The notes: generated from the letters alone by a model not told the origin. Shown: positions 16,591 through 28,968, numbered from the stretch's first letter. The stretch: DNA of 64,000 nt from Geodermatophilus africanus (GCF_900107105.1 NZ_FNOT01000003.1:186001-250000); one strand, 5' to 3'. Numbers and translations: made by a program.

Positions 16591-16639
16591 CCGCTACGAC
16601 CGGTCGCCGCCCCCACGGACGGCGACCGGACGCTCCTGC

Positions 16640-17053
16640 TCAGGCCGGCGCGGACCCGATGTTCACCAGCCAGCGCAGGCCGTAGCGGTCGGTCACCTGA
16701 CCGAAGGTGTCGCCCCAGACCTGCTTCTCCAGCGGCACGTCGACCTCGCCGCCCTCGGCCAGCGCCTCGAACCAGCGGCTCAGGGTCGCCGCGTCGTCCC
16801 CGGACAGGGACAGCGAGACCCGGTCGGGACCGGCGGCGTCCGGGTCGTGGCCGTCGGAGGCCATCAGCTCGAGTCCGTCGTCGGTGCGCAGGAAGGCGTG
16901 CATGACGCCGTCGTCGGGGTACTCCTCGCCGCCGCCGCCGACGTCACCGAAGGTCATGACGTCCAGCCGGCCGCCGAGGACGGAGCGGTAGAAGTCCATC
17001 GCCTCGCGGGCGTTGCCGGCGAAGTGGAGGTACGGGTTCAGACGGGCGGCCAT
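16640..17053 (-). CDS. VOC superfamily (glyoxalase/PhnB-like) protein
   Basis: 137-aa metal-dependent-fold protein of the PhnB/3-demethylubiquinone-like group, recognised by NPYLHFAGNAREAMDFYRSV at the start and VWGDTFGQVTDRYGLRWLVN at the end. The vicinal oxygen chelate fold can act on glyoxal adducts, antibiotics or other small molecules, and the real substrate is unknown. ATG 17053 has AGGAG 5 nt upstream. It lies 49 bp before psd on the same strand and may be the first gene of that transcript. Confidence 0.88.
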   Translation of the reverse strand: MAARLNPYLHFAGNAREAMDFYRSVLGGRLDVMTFGDVGGGGEEYPDDGVMHAFLRTDDGLELMASDGHDPDAAGPDRVSLSLSGDDAATLSRWFEALAEGGEVDVPLEKQVWGDTFGQVTDRYGLRWLVNIGSAPA

Positions 17054-17153
17054 CGGGGCTCCTGAGGTCGTCCGGACGGCGTCCGGGTGGGGGGCGGGGA
17101 AAGGACCCCGGTCAGCCGCGGAACTCATCGGCCGGCGGGGACACCAGCGAACG

Positions 17154-17190
17154 GCACCGGCCGGCGAGCGGAGTGCTCGCCGGCCGGTGC
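17154..17190. terminator. Strong hairpin downstream of sodN
   Basis: 16-bp perfect arms GCACCGGCCGGCGAGC / GCTCGCCGGCCGGTGC with loop GGAGT. It lies between sodN and the VOC gene, beyond the nested palindromic element, and can stop read-through from sodN. Confidence 0.75.
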
Positions 17191-17205
17191 CGGTGCTGCG
17201 TGGGC

Positions 17206-17311
17206 GGCCTCCCTGCAGGGACCCGCAGACCCCGTCCCGAGTCCCGCCACGAGCCTGCGAGGGGCGGGGAGGACGGGGTCCACTCACGAGTGGTGGGGGG
17301 CAGGGAGGTCC
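17206..17311 (-). repeat. Nested palindromic element after sodN, copy 7
   Basis: The outer copy has minus-strand arms GGACCTCCCTGC / GCAGGGAGGCC and starts 4 nt after the sodN stop. The loop is replaced by an inner copy at 17228-17281 (GGACCCCGTCC / GGACGGGGTC). The layout is the same as at 9322-9427. Confidence 0.8.
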
Positions 17312-17315
17312 TCTC

Positions 17316-17717
17316 TCAGGCGGCGGCCTTCGTCTCCCAGAAGATCTTGTCGATCTCGGCGATGTAGTCGAGCAGCTTCTGGCCCTCGGCCGGGTCCATG
17401 CTGCCCTTGCCGCCGGCGGCACCGGCCTGCTTGGTCGCCTTGTTGAACAGCTCGTGCAGCTGCGGGTACTTCTCGAAGTGCGGCGGCTTGAAGTAGTCGG
17501 TCCAGAGCACCCACAGGTGGTGCTTGACCAGGTCCGACCGCTGCTCCTTGATCAGGATCGCGCGGGTGCGGAACGCCGGGTCCTCGTTGGCCTGGTACTT
17601 CTCCTGGATGGCCTTGACGGACTCCGCCTCGATGCGGGCCTGGGCCGGGTCGTACACGCCGCAGGGGAGGTCGCAGTGAGCGGTGGCCTCCACGGCGGAG
17701 AACATGCGGAAACGCAT
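17316..17717 (-). CDS. sodN: Nickel-dependent superoxide dismutase, proenzyme
   Basis: Converts superoxide to hydrogen peroxide and oxygen with a Ni centre. The nickel hook HCDLPCGVY is complete and starts at residue 14, so a 13-residue propeptide (MRFRMFSAVEATA) must be removed to free the His amine that binds nickel. The rest (EKYQANEDPAFRTRAILIKE, then the DLVKHHLWVLWTDYFKPPHF helix segment) fits the four-helix bundle hexamer. 133 aa. ATG 17717 has GGAGG 8 nt upstream. It is divergent from sodX, whose product removes the propeptide; nickel-dependent control is known in Streptomyces, but I cannot point to an operator here. Confidence 0.96.
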   Translation of the reverse strand: MRFRMFSAVEATAHCDLPCGVYDPAQARIEAESVKAIQEKYQANEDPAFRTRAILIKEQRSDLVKHHLWVLWTDYFKPPHFEKYPQLHELFNKATKQAGAAGGKGSMDPAEGQKLLDYIAEIDKIFWETKAAA

Positions 17718-17768
17718 GGACGTAGCCTCCGGTTCTGTGGGGTCGGTTCGTCTGCGACCCTACTCCCG

Positions 17769-18143
17769 GTGAGCAGCGGGGACACGTCCGGAACGGGGCG
17801 GACGGCGGGGGTCGAGGCGCTGGTCACGCCCTGGGTGGTGGCCCGCGTGGCGGGCCCGTCGATGACGCCCACGGTGCGCTCCGGTGACCGGCTGCTGGCG
17901 CGCCGGGTCGCCGCGGGCACGGCGGTCCGGGACGGCGCCGTCGTCCTCGCCCGCTTCCCGGCCCGGCCGGGGCTGCTGGTGGTCAAGCGGGTGCGCGGTG
18001 CAGTCCCGGGCGGGCACTGGGTGGAGGGGGACAACCCCTTCGTCACCGACGACAGCCGCGCGTTCGGTCCGGCGGTGGTCGTCGGCCGGGTCGTGGGCCG
18101 GCTCTGGCCGCGGCCCGGCCGGCTGCCTTGCCGCCCTGCCTAA
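17769..18143 (+). CDS. sodX: NiSOD maturation protease SodX (S24/S26-like)
   Basis: 124-aa serine protease with a Ser-Lys dyad: S31 in AGPSMTPT and K73 in LLVVKRVRG, followed by WVEGDNPFVTDDSRAFGPV, typical of nickel-type superoxide dismutase maturation proteases and signal peptidase-like folds. It is expected to cut the SodN propeptide before His-Cys. Start GTG 17769 has no clear ribosome-binding site and lies 51 bp from the sodN start, so a leaderless transcript is possible. Its 3' end meets the epimerase gene within 6 bp. Confidence 0.9.
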   Translation: MSSGDTSGTGRTAGVEALVTPWVVARVAGPSMTPTVRSGDRLLARRVAAGTAVRDGAVVLARFPARPGLLVVKRVRGAVPGGHWVEGDNPFVTDDSRAFGPAVVVGRVVGRLWPRPGRLPCRPA

Positions 18144-18149
18144 CTGTAC

Positions 18150-18755
18150 CTAGCCGGCCGTGCGCAGCTGCGCGTAGCGGGACCGGCACTCGTCGATCGT
18201 CGGGAGCAGGCCCTGCTCGCGCGCCTCGGCCAGCGTGGGCGCCTGCTGGTCCTTGGCCGAGAGCTCGAACGCCACGTCGTCGGGCCACGGCAGGTCCAGC
18301 TCGGGGTCCATCGGCGAGACGCCGAACTCCCGGGTCGGGTCGTAGCCGCTGGAGACCAGGTAGGTGACCGAGCTGCCGTCGGCCAGCGACAGGAAGGCGT
18401 GCCCGAGCCCCTCGGCCAGGTACACCGCGCGCGGCTGCGCACTGTCGAGGACGACGGCGTCGTGCCCGCCGAAGGTGGGGGAGTCCACCCGGACGTCGAC
18501 CACGACGTCGAGCACCCGGCCGGCCGGGCAGTAGACGTACTTGGCCTGACCGGGCGGGACGAGCGCGAAGTGGACGCCGCGCAGCACGCCGCGTGCGGAG
18601 ACGCTGTGGTTGGCCTGGGCCAGCGGCAGGCCGTGGCCGACGGCGTCGGCGAGCACGTCGGCGCGGTACCACTCGGTGAACCGGCCGCGGGCGTCGCCGT
18701 GCGGCACGAGGTCGAGGACGTAGGCGTCGCCGACGGCGAGCTGGCGGATCTGCAC
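18150..18755 (-). CDS. rfbC: dTDP-4-dehydrorhamnose 3,5-epimerase-like cupin (RmlC/RfbC)
   Basis: 201-aa cupin of the RmlC family. The active-site region RGVLRGVHF (H62) and VYCPAGRVLDVVVDVR are present, as are AVYLAEGLGHAFLSL and the C-terminal DPELDLPWP. RmlC makes dTDP-4-keto-rhamnose for cell wall rhamnose. No rmlA, rmlB or rmlD gene is nearby, so another sugar is possible. The start GTG 18755 gives the usual VQIRQLAVGDAYVLDL beginning. No good Shine-Dalgarno is visible apart from AGGA directly at the start. Confidence 0.87.
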   Translation of the reverse strand: MQIRQLAVGDAYVLDLVPHGDARGRFTEWYRADVLADAVGHGLPLAQANHSVSARGVLRGVHFALVPPGQAKYVYCPAGRVLDVVVDVRVDSPTFGGHDAVVLDSAQPRAVYLAEGLGHAFLSLADGSSVTYLVSSGYDPTREFGVSPMDPELDLPWPDDVAFELSAKDQQAPTLAEAREQGLLPTIDECRSRYAQLRTAG

Positions 18756-18869
18756 TCCTGGACGGTAGCCAGCCCGGTGCGGGAGGCCGGACAGCGGAGT
18801 CCGCGGCGCGGCCCGTGTCCCCCGTACGGCGGGACGGCGCACGGGGAGGGGGATTACGCTCCCGGGTCC

Positions 18870-20057
18870 ATGAGCGCGCAGCAGCAGGACAGGACTGCCG
18901 ATCGCTTCGCCGCCGACCCGGCGTTCGCGGTGCACGAGGGCGGCAAGCTCGTCGTACGCCCGACCCGCCCGATCGAGACGACCGCGGACCTCGCGCTCAC
19001 CTACACGCCCGGCGTCGCCCGGGTCTCCAGCGCGATCGCCGCCGAGCCGGCCCTGGCCGACCGGTACACCTGGGCGCCGCGCGTGGTCGCGGTCGTCTCC
19101 GACGGCACCGCTGTCCTGGGGCTCGGGGACATCGGCCCGGCCGCGGCCCTGCCGGTCATGGAGGGCAAGGCCTGCCTGTTCAGCGAGTTCGCCGGCCTGT
19201 CGTCGGTGCCGGTCGTCCTCTCGACGACCGACGTGGACGCGATCGTGGAGACGGTGGTGGCGATCGCGCCGTCCTTCGGCGGCATCAACCTCGAGGACAT
19301 CAGCGCGCCGCGCTGCTTCGAGATCGAGGAGCGGCTGCGCGCGCGGCTGGACATCCCGGTCATGCACGACGACCAGCACGGGACGGCGATCGTCGTCCTG
19401 GCCGCGCTGCGCAACGCCGCGCGGGTGGTCGGCCGGGAGCTGGGCTCGCTGCGGGCGGTCGTCTCCGGCGCCGGCGCGGCCGGGGTCGCCTGCACCAAGA
19501 TCCTGCTCGAGGCCGGGGTCGGCGACATCGCCGTGGCCGACTCCCGCGGCGTGCTGCACACCGGCCGCGACGACCTCACGCCGATCAAGCGCTGGATCGC
19601 GGAGCACACCAACCGGGCCGGCTACGCGGGCACGATGGCCGGCGCACTCGAGGGTGCCGACGTCTACCTGGGCCTCTCCGGCGGCTCGGTGCCCGAGTCG
19701 GTGATCGCGTCGATGGCGCCGGACTGCATCGTGTTCTCGCTGGCCAACCCGATCCCCGAGGTGGACCCGGAGATGGCGGCCCGCCACGCCGCGGTGGTCG
19801 CCACCGGACGCAGCGGGGAGCCCAACCAGATCAACAACGTGCTGGCGTTCCCCGGTGTCTTCCGCGGTGCGATCGACGCCGGCGCCACCGGCATCACCGA
19901 GCAGATGAAGCTGGCCGCGGCCATGGCGATCGCCGACGTCGTCGGGGACGAGGTGCGGGCCGACTACGTGGTGCCCAGCCCGCTGGACCGCCGGGTGGCC
20001 GACGCCGTCGCGGCCGCGGTCGCCGCCTGCGCCCAGGAGCAGGGCGTCACCCGCTGA
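18870..20057 (+). CDS. NAD(P)-dependent malic enzyme
   Basis: Oxidative decarboxylation of malate to pyruvate. The 395-aa short form shows Y45 in LTYTPGV, K100 in VMEGKACLF, metal ligands in INLEDISAPRC (E142, D143) and MHDDQHGTAIV (D167, D168), and the dinucleotide fold VSGAGAAGVACTKIL. Start ATG 18870 has no ribosome-binding site nearby, but TTACGCT lies about 10 nt upstream like a -10 box, so a leaderless mRNA is possible. It is divergent from the epimerase gene. A palindromic element starts 2 nt after its stop. Confidence 0.93.
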   Translation: MSAQQQDRTADRFAADPAFAVHEGGKLVVRPTRPIETTADLALTYTPGVARVSSAIAAEPALADRYTWAPRVVAVVSDGTAVLGLGDIGPAAALPVMEGKACLFSEFAGLSSVPVVLSTTDVDAIVETVVAIAPSFGGINLEDISAPRCFEIEERLRARLDIPVMHDDQHGTAIVVLAALRNAARVVGRELGSLRAVVSGAGAAGVACTKILLEAGVGDIAVADSRGVLHTGRDDLTPIKRWIAEHTNRAGYAGTMAGALEGADVYLGLSGGSVPESVIASMAPDCIVFSLANPIPEVDPEMAARHAAVVATGRSGEPNQINNVLAFPGVFRGAIDAGATGITEQMKLAAAMAIADVVGDEVRADYVVPSPLDRRVADAVAAAVAACAQEQGVTR

Positions 20058-20059
20058 GA

Positions 20060-20166
20060 GGACCCCCTGCCCCGCCACTCGCATCCTCGTGCCGGGCCCC
20101 GTCCCGGGTCCCGCCCCGAGCGTGCGAGGGGTGAGGAGGACGGGGGCCTCCGGCCTGCGGGAGGGC
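20060..20166 (+). repeat. Nested palindromic element after malic enzyme, copy 8
   Basis: The outer 5' arm GGACCCCCTGC starts 2 nt after the malic enzyme stop. Its 3' arm is decayed (CTGCGGGAGGGC). An inner copy in the opposite orientation occupies 20095-20148 (GGCCCCGTCC / GGACGGGGGCC). Confidence 0.65.
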
Positions 20167-20171
20167 TACCC

Positions 20172-20891
20172 TCAGCCGAGGCCGGGCAGGTCCTGCAGCA
20201 GCGGGTCGACGGCGGCGCGGACGTCGGTGTTGAGGTACACGCAGTACAGCGTCGCGAGCACGAACGCCGGCACCAGGACGACCTTCTCGAGCGCCGTCCC
20301 GGTGCGCAGCGGGGTGAGCGCGAGCCGGGACCGGCGCAGCAGCCACAGCACGGGGACGGGCACACCCTGCGTGGTGAGCGCGTCCCCGGCGATGTGGGTC
20401 AGCACGCCCAGCGCGACCGCCCAGGGCAGCCAGGCCGGGCTGGGGGAGTGCTCGAGGAGCAGCCAGGCGCCGCTCCAGGACAGCACCAGGTTGCCGACGA
20501 CGGTGTTCTCGGCCCGCCCGGGGATGACGAAGTGCAGGGCCCGGAGCGCCAGCCCGATGGCCAGGGCCATGAGCAGCAGGCTGGACCAGAACGCGTGGGC
20601 CGCGGCCAGCGCCAGGCCGCCGAAGGCCAGCGGCGCGAGGACGGCGTCGTGGGTGCCCCAGCGGTGGCCCTGCGCCAGCCGCCCGATGGCGCCCGAGGGG
20701 ACGTCGGTGGCCGGTCCCCACATGTCCGAGACCGTCGAGCCGCTGTGGTCGAGGTCGGGCAGCATCGCCATCCCGCCGACGGCGGCGATCCAGGCGACCT
20801 GACCGATGGTGCCCCCGACCGGGGCCCACGGCAGCGTCGCGGCGCCGGCGGCGAGGCCGGAGAGCGCGTGCGAGTGACCGAGCACCGACAC
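20172..20891 (-). CDS. YdjM-family inner membrane metal-dependent hydrolase-like protein
   Basis: 239-aa polytopic membrane protein. The N-terminal motif GHSHALSGLAAGAA and MLPDLDHSGS carry the conserved His and Asp residues of the YdjM (LexA-binding, metal-dependent hydrolase) superfamily, followed by a third HRWGTHD and a late LTHIAGDALT. These residues probably form a metal site at the membrane. The biological role is unclear. Start GTG 20891. It may be co-transcribed with kgd and DUF6104 through the damaged gene upstream (66 bp). Confidence 0.82.
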   Translation of the reverse strand: MSVLGHSHALSGLAAGAATLPWAPVGGTIGQVAWIAAVGGMAMLPDLDHSGSTVSDMWGPATDVPSGAIGRLAQGHRWGTHDAVLAPLAFGGLALAAAHAFWSSLLLMALAIGLALRALHFVIPGRAENTVVGNLVLSWSGAWLLLEHSPSPAWLPWAVALGVLTHIAGDALTTQGVPVPVLWLLRRSRLALTPLRTGTALEKVVLVPAFVLATLYCVYLNTDVRAAVDPLLQDLPGLG

Positions 20892-20957
20892 AGCCTGCCG
20901 TTGTGTGGCACACCTCGGGTCGAGGCTGCGACATCCCGGCGTGTCCCCCGGGAGCCC

Positions 20958-21400
20958 TCAGCCGCCGGAGGGACGGTGGCGGTGCAGGGGAGGGGACGCG
21001 TCCCAGGCTCGACAAGTGACGTACGCGGCGATCAGCACGAGGCTGAGGGTGCCGTCCCACACGACGAGTGAGCTCGCATCCCTCGCACCGTCCCCTGCGA
21101 CCAGGGCCACCCCGGTCACGGTCAACGCGAGCTTGTTGGCGATGACCAGTTCCCACACGCCGCGTACTGCCGTGGACGGAGTGCCAGCAGCGTGAACAGG
21201 CCGGCGAACACGGCCAGGCCCTACATCCGCCAGAGCTCGACGACCCTGGTCGGGTCGTCCGCGGCCACGACGGACGAGAGGGCGGAGACAGTGGACGCCA
21301 CCGCCCCGAGCAGCCACAGCAGGGCGCGACCCATCCGATCACGGTTGCCGGACGCCTCCCTCGCCTGCTCGACGGAGGCGTCCGCGGCCGTGTCAGCCAT
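20958..21400 (-). pseudogene. Broken small membrane protein gene (in-frame stop plus frameshift)
   Basis: From ATG 21400 the frame reads MADTAADASV...VVELWRM and stops at TAG 21221-21223. The same frame then continues as GLAVFAGLFTLLALRPRQYA, obviously the next transmembrane segment. After that one base is missing, and the protein resumes in another frame as GVWELVIANKLALTVTGVAL and ends at 20958. A Tyr codon (TAC to TAG) and one G loss would restore a protein of about 147 aa with four membrane segments. Its start overlaps the DUF6104 stop by 8 bp. Sequencing error is the alternative. Confidence 0.8.
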
Positions 21401-21581
21401 CCACGTCGTCGTCCTCGGTGCCGCCGCGGGCCAGCCAGGTGGCCAGCCGCTCGACGGGCACCTCGAAGTCGGGGTGCTGGTCGACGAACGCCTGCAGCTG
21501 GTCGGCCAGCCAGGCGAGGGTCACCTGCTCCTCGCCCCGCCGGTCGGCCAGCTCCTCCAGACCACGGTCGGTGAAGTACAC
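21393..21581 (-). CDS. DUF6104 family small protein
   Basis: 62 aa, soluble and acidic at the C terminus (EDDDVDG). MYFTDRGLEELADRRGEE and FEVPVERLATWLARG match the small actinobacterial DUF6104 family, which has no known function. Start GTG 21581 is 13 bp after the kgd stop, so it is almost certainly read from the kgd transcript. No strong ribosome-binding site is seen. Confidence 0.85.
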   Translation of the reverse strand: MYFTDRGLEELADRRGEEQVTLAWLADQLQAFVDQHPDFEVPVERLATWLARGGTEDDDVDG

Positions 21582-21594
21582 GGTCGGCGGTGCG

Positions 21595-25461
<3,867 letters not shown>

Positions 25462-25600
25462 GGGGTCGAGTGCCTTCTTCGTCGTCGGTGCACGTCTCGG
25501 GACCGGGGCTGGAGTCTACGCCCGCGGTGGCCCCGGACCAGCCGTTCGGCGGCCGGTGGACCCGGGGCGGCTCGACGCGGGGCTCCGGGGCACGATGGCG

Positions 25601-26422
25601 TCAGTCCATGGCGCCGCGGGCCACGAGCAGGTCGGCCAGGGCGTCGTGCACGGTCGCCTGAGCTGCGTCGTCCCGGCGGTTGCGGGCCGCGGCGACCCGG
25701 CTGATGTCGAGGGCGCTGGCGCCGTCGGCGGTGGTGGCGTTGACGTCGGCTCCCGCGTCCAGCAGTTCGCGGACCACCTCGGGCGCGTCGTGCCCGGGAC
25801 CGGCGGCCACGGCGGCGTGCAGCGGGGAGCGGCCGGTGTCGGGCTCGCGCCGGTTGACGTCGGCACCGGCGGCCAGCAGCAGGCGGACCAGCTCCAGCCG
25901 CGTGCGGCCCGCGGCGGCGTGCAGCGCGCCGCGATCGGCGTCCGCGCCCCGGTCCAGCAGCGTCCGGGCGCTGGCCGCGGCGCCACCGGCCGTGGCGAGG
26001 GTCAGCAGGTCCACGCCGGTCACCGGGTCGGCCAGCGGCGCGCCGTCGTCCAGCTCGGTCCGCAGTCGCTCCGCGTCGTCGAGGTAGGCGGCGCTGGCCG
26101 CGTCCACCGGTGCGCCCAGCTCGCGCAGCAGGGGGACGAGGGCGGGTGCCGACTCCAGTGCGGTGTGCAGCGGGTCCCGGCCGTGCTCGGTGCGGGCGGA
26201 GAGGTAGGCCCCCGCTTCGACGAGCAGCCGCACCACCTCGCCCTGCCCCTCCGCGACGGCCACGTGCAGCGGCGTCCAGCCGCCCTGGCCGTCGCGCTCC
26301 ACGGTGCTGCCGAGCAGGCGGGGGGAGTCCTGGACGGCGGCGCGGACGGCCTCGAGGTCGCCGTCGGCGATCAGCCGGCCGAGCCGCGGGGCGGTCATGC
26401 GCGTGGTGGTGGACGTGGTCAT
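25601..26422 (-). CDS. Ankyrin-repeat protein
   Basis: 273 aa built from about seven to eight ankyrin repeats, recognised by GWTPLHVAVAEGQGEVVRLL, GRDPLHTALE, DRGALHAAAGRTRLELVRLL, GRSPLHAAVAAG and the closing LLDAGADVNATTADG. No signal peptide or extra domain is present, so it is probably a cytoplasmic protein-binding module with unknown partner. Start ATG 26422; a second ATG eight codons later is possible. It lies 139 bp before kgd and 132 bp after the ABC permease, all on the minus strand. Confidence 0.88.
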   Translation of the reverse strand: MTTSTTTRMTAPRLGRLIADGDLEAVRAAVQDSPRLLGSTVERDGQGGWTPLHVAVAEGQGEVVRLLVEAGAYLSARTEHGRDPLHTALESAPALVPLLRELGAPVDAASAAYLDDAERLRTELDDGAPLADPVTGVDLLTLATAGGAAASARTLLDRGADADRGALHAAAGRTRLELVRLLLAAGADVNRREPDTGRSPLHAAVAAGPGHDAPEVVRELLDAGADVNATTADGASALDISRVAAARNRRDDAAQATVHDALADLLVARGAMD

Positions 26423-26496
26423 GCGGGGGATCCCCGTTCCGATCGGGTGCGGTGCTCGGTGCGGTCAGGCCCTCGGTCCCCTGCAGGCCCTGCCGT

Positions 26497-26550
26497 GGCC
26501 CCGTCCCGGGTCCCGCCCTGAGCCTGCGGAGGGTGGAGAGGACGGGGTCC
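26497..26550 (-). repeat. Stop-adjacent palindromic element, copy 9
   Basis: Minus-strand GGACCCCGTCC / GGACGGGGCC, 54 bp, beginning 4 nt after the ABC permease stop. A partial outer arm (GGTCCCCTGCAGG, 26476-26488) suggests decay of a nested pair. Confidence 0.75.
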
Positions 26551-26554
26551 TCTT

Positions 26555-27334
26555 TCAGACGACGTCGCGGCGGACGGCGAGCAGAGTGCCGAGCAGTGCT
26601 GCCACCAGACCGTAGCCGAGCAGCAACAGACCGCCCTGCCACGGTTCGAGGAGGTCCGGGCCGTCGAGGGTCGCCGTCAGCGCCTCCAGTGCACCGCCGG
26701 GCAACCACTTGTAGGCCCCGGCGATCGCGCTGATCTGTCGGACGATCGCCTCGACGACGAACAGGTATACGAGCCCGCCCACGATTGCGCCCACCTGGTT
26801 GCGCACCAGAGCGCCGAGGCCGACGCCGATGACGGTGTAGATGACCAGGGCGAGTCCGCTGCTGGCGAGCACCCTCAGGTTGTCGCCGGTCAGTTCCGGC
26901 ACCGCACCCCGGGCGCCGGCGGCCACCGCCACCACGCCGTAGTTGACGGCCACCACGACGAGCGCGAAGGGCACCGCGACCAGCGCGTAGGCGGTGAGCT
27001 TGGCGACGACGACCCGGCCGCGCCGGGGCGTGGTGAGGAACGTCGGCGTGGCCGTGCGGTGCCGGTACTCCTGGGTCATCCCGATGATGCCGAGGATCAG
27101 GAACAGCACGGTGACGTTGGCGCCGATGGCCAGCACGAGCTGCTCGAACTGTTCGGTGCCGACGGGCGGGAGCCCGCCCGGGGGGCCGCCCTGGGCGCTG
27201 CCCGGGGTGTCTCCGGCGAACGAGGTGAACAGCACCACGAAGCCGGCCACCAGGACACAGGCGCCGGCCAGCAGGCCGATCCACACCCGGGTCGTGAACA
27301 GCTTGGTCCACTCGGCACGGACAAGCGCGGTCAT
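26555..27334 (-). CDS. ABC-2 type exporter permease
   Basis: 259-aa polytopic membrane protein with about six hydrophobic segments. RAEWTKLFTTRVWIGLLAG at the start and IIGMTQEYRHRTATPTFLTTPRRGRVVVAK are characteristic of ABC-2 exporters of the multidrug/bacitracin type. A glycine- and proline-rich extracellular loop follows segment 1. The ATG overlaps the stop of the ATPase gene by 4 bp, so the two proteins form one transporter. The substrate is unknown. Confidence 0.9.
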   Translation of the reverse strand: MTALVRAEWTKLFTTRVWIGLLAGACVLVAGFVVLFTSFAGDTPGSAQGGPPGGLPPVGTEQFEQLVLAIGANVTVLFLILGIIGMTQEYRHRTATPTFLTTPRRGRVVVAKLTAYALVAVPFALVVVAVNYGVVAVAAGARGAVPELTGDNLRVLASSGLALVIYTVIGVGLGALVRNQVGAIVGGLVYLFVVEAIVRQISAIAGAYKWLPGGALEALTATLDGPDLLEPWQGGLLLLGYGLVAALLGTLLAVRRDVV

Positions 27335-28254
27335 CGGGCGGCCCCCTGGGATGCGGCGAACTGCTCCTGGCCGGCGGTGAGCCGGAAGTACAGCTCCTCC
27401 AGGCCGCTGGTCTCCGCGCGCAGCTCGTGCAGCTCGACACCGGCCCGGAAGGCGTGCGCCCCCACCGTGGCCGGCGTCGTCCCGGTTACCGTGACTCGGC
27501 CGTCCTCAGCGGGACCGACGCTCAGCCCGGCGACGCGGAGGACCTCGGCGAGCCGGCCGGCCTCGGGACTGCGCACCAGCACCGCCCCGCTGCCCTGCGT
27601 GCCGGAGCGCAGCTCGGCGATCGAGCCCTCGCGGACCAGCCGCCCGGCGCCCACGATCACCACACGGTCGGCGGTCTGCTCCATCTCGGCCAGCAGGTGG
27701 CTGGAGACCAGCACCGTGCGCCCCTCGGTGTGCGCGAGGTGGCGCAGGAAGCCACGCAGCCACTGGATGCCCTCGGGGTCCAGCCCGTTGGCCGGCTCGT
27801 CGAGCACCAGCACCGCCGGGTCGCCCAGCAGTGCGGTGGCCAGCGCCAGCCGCTGCCGCATCCCCAGCGAGTAGCCGCCCGCGCGGCGCCGGCCGGCGTC
27901 GGCCAGACCGACCTGGGCGAGCACCTCGTCGGCGCGCGAGACCGGCAACCCGGCTGCCCGGCAGTAGACCCGCAGGTGGTTGCGCCCGGACCGGGCGGGG
28001 TGGAACGCGGTCTCCAGCACCGCGCCGACCGTGCGCACGGGCGAGAGGAGGTCGGCGTAGGCGACGCCGTCGAAGGTCGCCGTCCCCGCGTCGGGCTGCT
28101 CCAGGCCCAAGGCCATGCGCAGCGTGGTGGTCTTGCCCGCGCCGTTGGGGCCGAGGAAGCCGGTGATGGACCCCGGCTCGACGGTGAAGCTGAGGTCGTC
28201 GACGGCGCGGACGGCGCCGAAGCTCTTGCTGAGGCCGCGGACCTCGACCCGCAC
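27331..28254 (-). CDS. ABC transporter ATP-binding protein (exporter type)
   Basis: 307 aa. Walker A is GPNGAGKTT, the signature is YSLGMRQRLALA, Walker B is LVLDEPANGLDPEG and the switch His is in SSHLLAEM. The C-terminal extension (about 210-307) is typical of exporters of the CcmA/bacitracin type. GTG 28254 directly precedes the conserved RVEVRGLSKSFGAVRAVD. There is no recognisable ribosome-binding site. It is co-transcribed with the permease and divergent from the stress protein gene (255 bp between, with no other feature seen). Confidence 0.92.
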   Translation of the reverse strand: MRVEVRGLSKSFGAVRAVDDLSFTVEPGSITGFLGPNGAGKTTTLRMALGLEQPDAGTATFDGVAYADLLSPVRTVGAVLETAFHPARSGRNHLRVYCRAAGLPVSRADEVLAQVGLADAGRRRAGGYSLGMRQRLALATALLGDPAVLVLDEPANGLDPEGIQWLRGFLRHLAHTEGRTVLVSSHLLAEMEQTADRVVIVGAGRLVREGSIAELRSGTQGSGAVLVRSPEAGRLAEVLRVAGLSVGPAEDGRVTVTGTTPATVGAHAFRAGVELHELRAETSGLEELYFRLTAGQEQFAASQGAAR

Positions 28255-28509
28255 GGGATCGCGGTGGCGGCTGTTGCCGGGGTGGATGGCGCTCTCCTCG
28301 CATCGGCCGGGCGACGTCCTCCATCCAAGCGCACCGGGCGTCTCCGCCGGCACCCTCCGGTCCGGTCCCGCGCGTGTCCCGGCGTGACCCCGCGCACACC
28401 TCCTGATCGGCGCGTTCGGTAGGTTGCCCGGTCGGGCGGGTGAGCCGCCTCCCGGCCGGCCGGAGCAGCGCCGCTCGAGGCGGCCCGGGAAGGCCATCGA
28501 GGAGGGTCC

Positions 28510-28968
28510 GTGAGCGCCTACCGCACGGTGGTCGTCGGGACCGACGGGTCGGAGTCCTCGCTGCGGGCGGTGCGCCGTGCCGGGGCCCTCGCCGGGGCGT
28601 GCGGCGCGCGGCTGGTGATCGTGTGCGCCTACCTGCCGTCGCGGGCGGACGAGCGCGAGGCGCGCCGTGCCCAGGACCAGCCCGGCGAGGACGGGTACCA
28701 GGTGGTCGGGTCCGCGCCGGCGGACGACACCGTGCGGCAGGCCGCGGAGGAGGCCGTCGCGGCCGGCGCAGGGGAGGTCGAGGAGATGGCCGTCGTCGGC
28801 TCACCGGTGGAGACCCTGCTCGACGTCGTCACCCGCGCGCAGGCGGACCTGCTCGTCGTCGGCAACCGCGGGCTCAGCAGCCTCAAGGGCCGGCTGATCG
28901 GGTCGGTGCCGGCCGACGTTACCCGCCGCTCGTCGGTCGACGTCCTGGTCGTCCACACGACGGGCTGA
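28510..28968 (+). CDS. Universal stress protein (UspA family)
   Basis: 152-aa single USP domain. The start RTVVVGTDGSESSLRAV and the ATP-binding loop GNRGLSSLKGRLIGSVP (G-x2-G-x9-G-S) indicate the nucleotide-binding subgroup. GTG 28510 is preceded by GGAGGG. The last codons TGA overlap a CTG that appears to start the adenylate cyclase gene, so the two are translationally linked, suggesting a shared stress or cAMP-related role. cAMP binding by some actinobacterial USPs is known. Confidence 0.93.
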   Translation: MSAYRTVVVGTDGSESSLRAVRRAGALAGACGARLVIVCAYLPSRADEREARRAQDQPGEDGYQVVGSAPADDTVRQAAEEAVAAGAGEVEEMAVVGSPVETLLDVVTRAQADLLVVGNRGLSSLKGRLIGSVPADVTRRSSVDVLVVHTTG

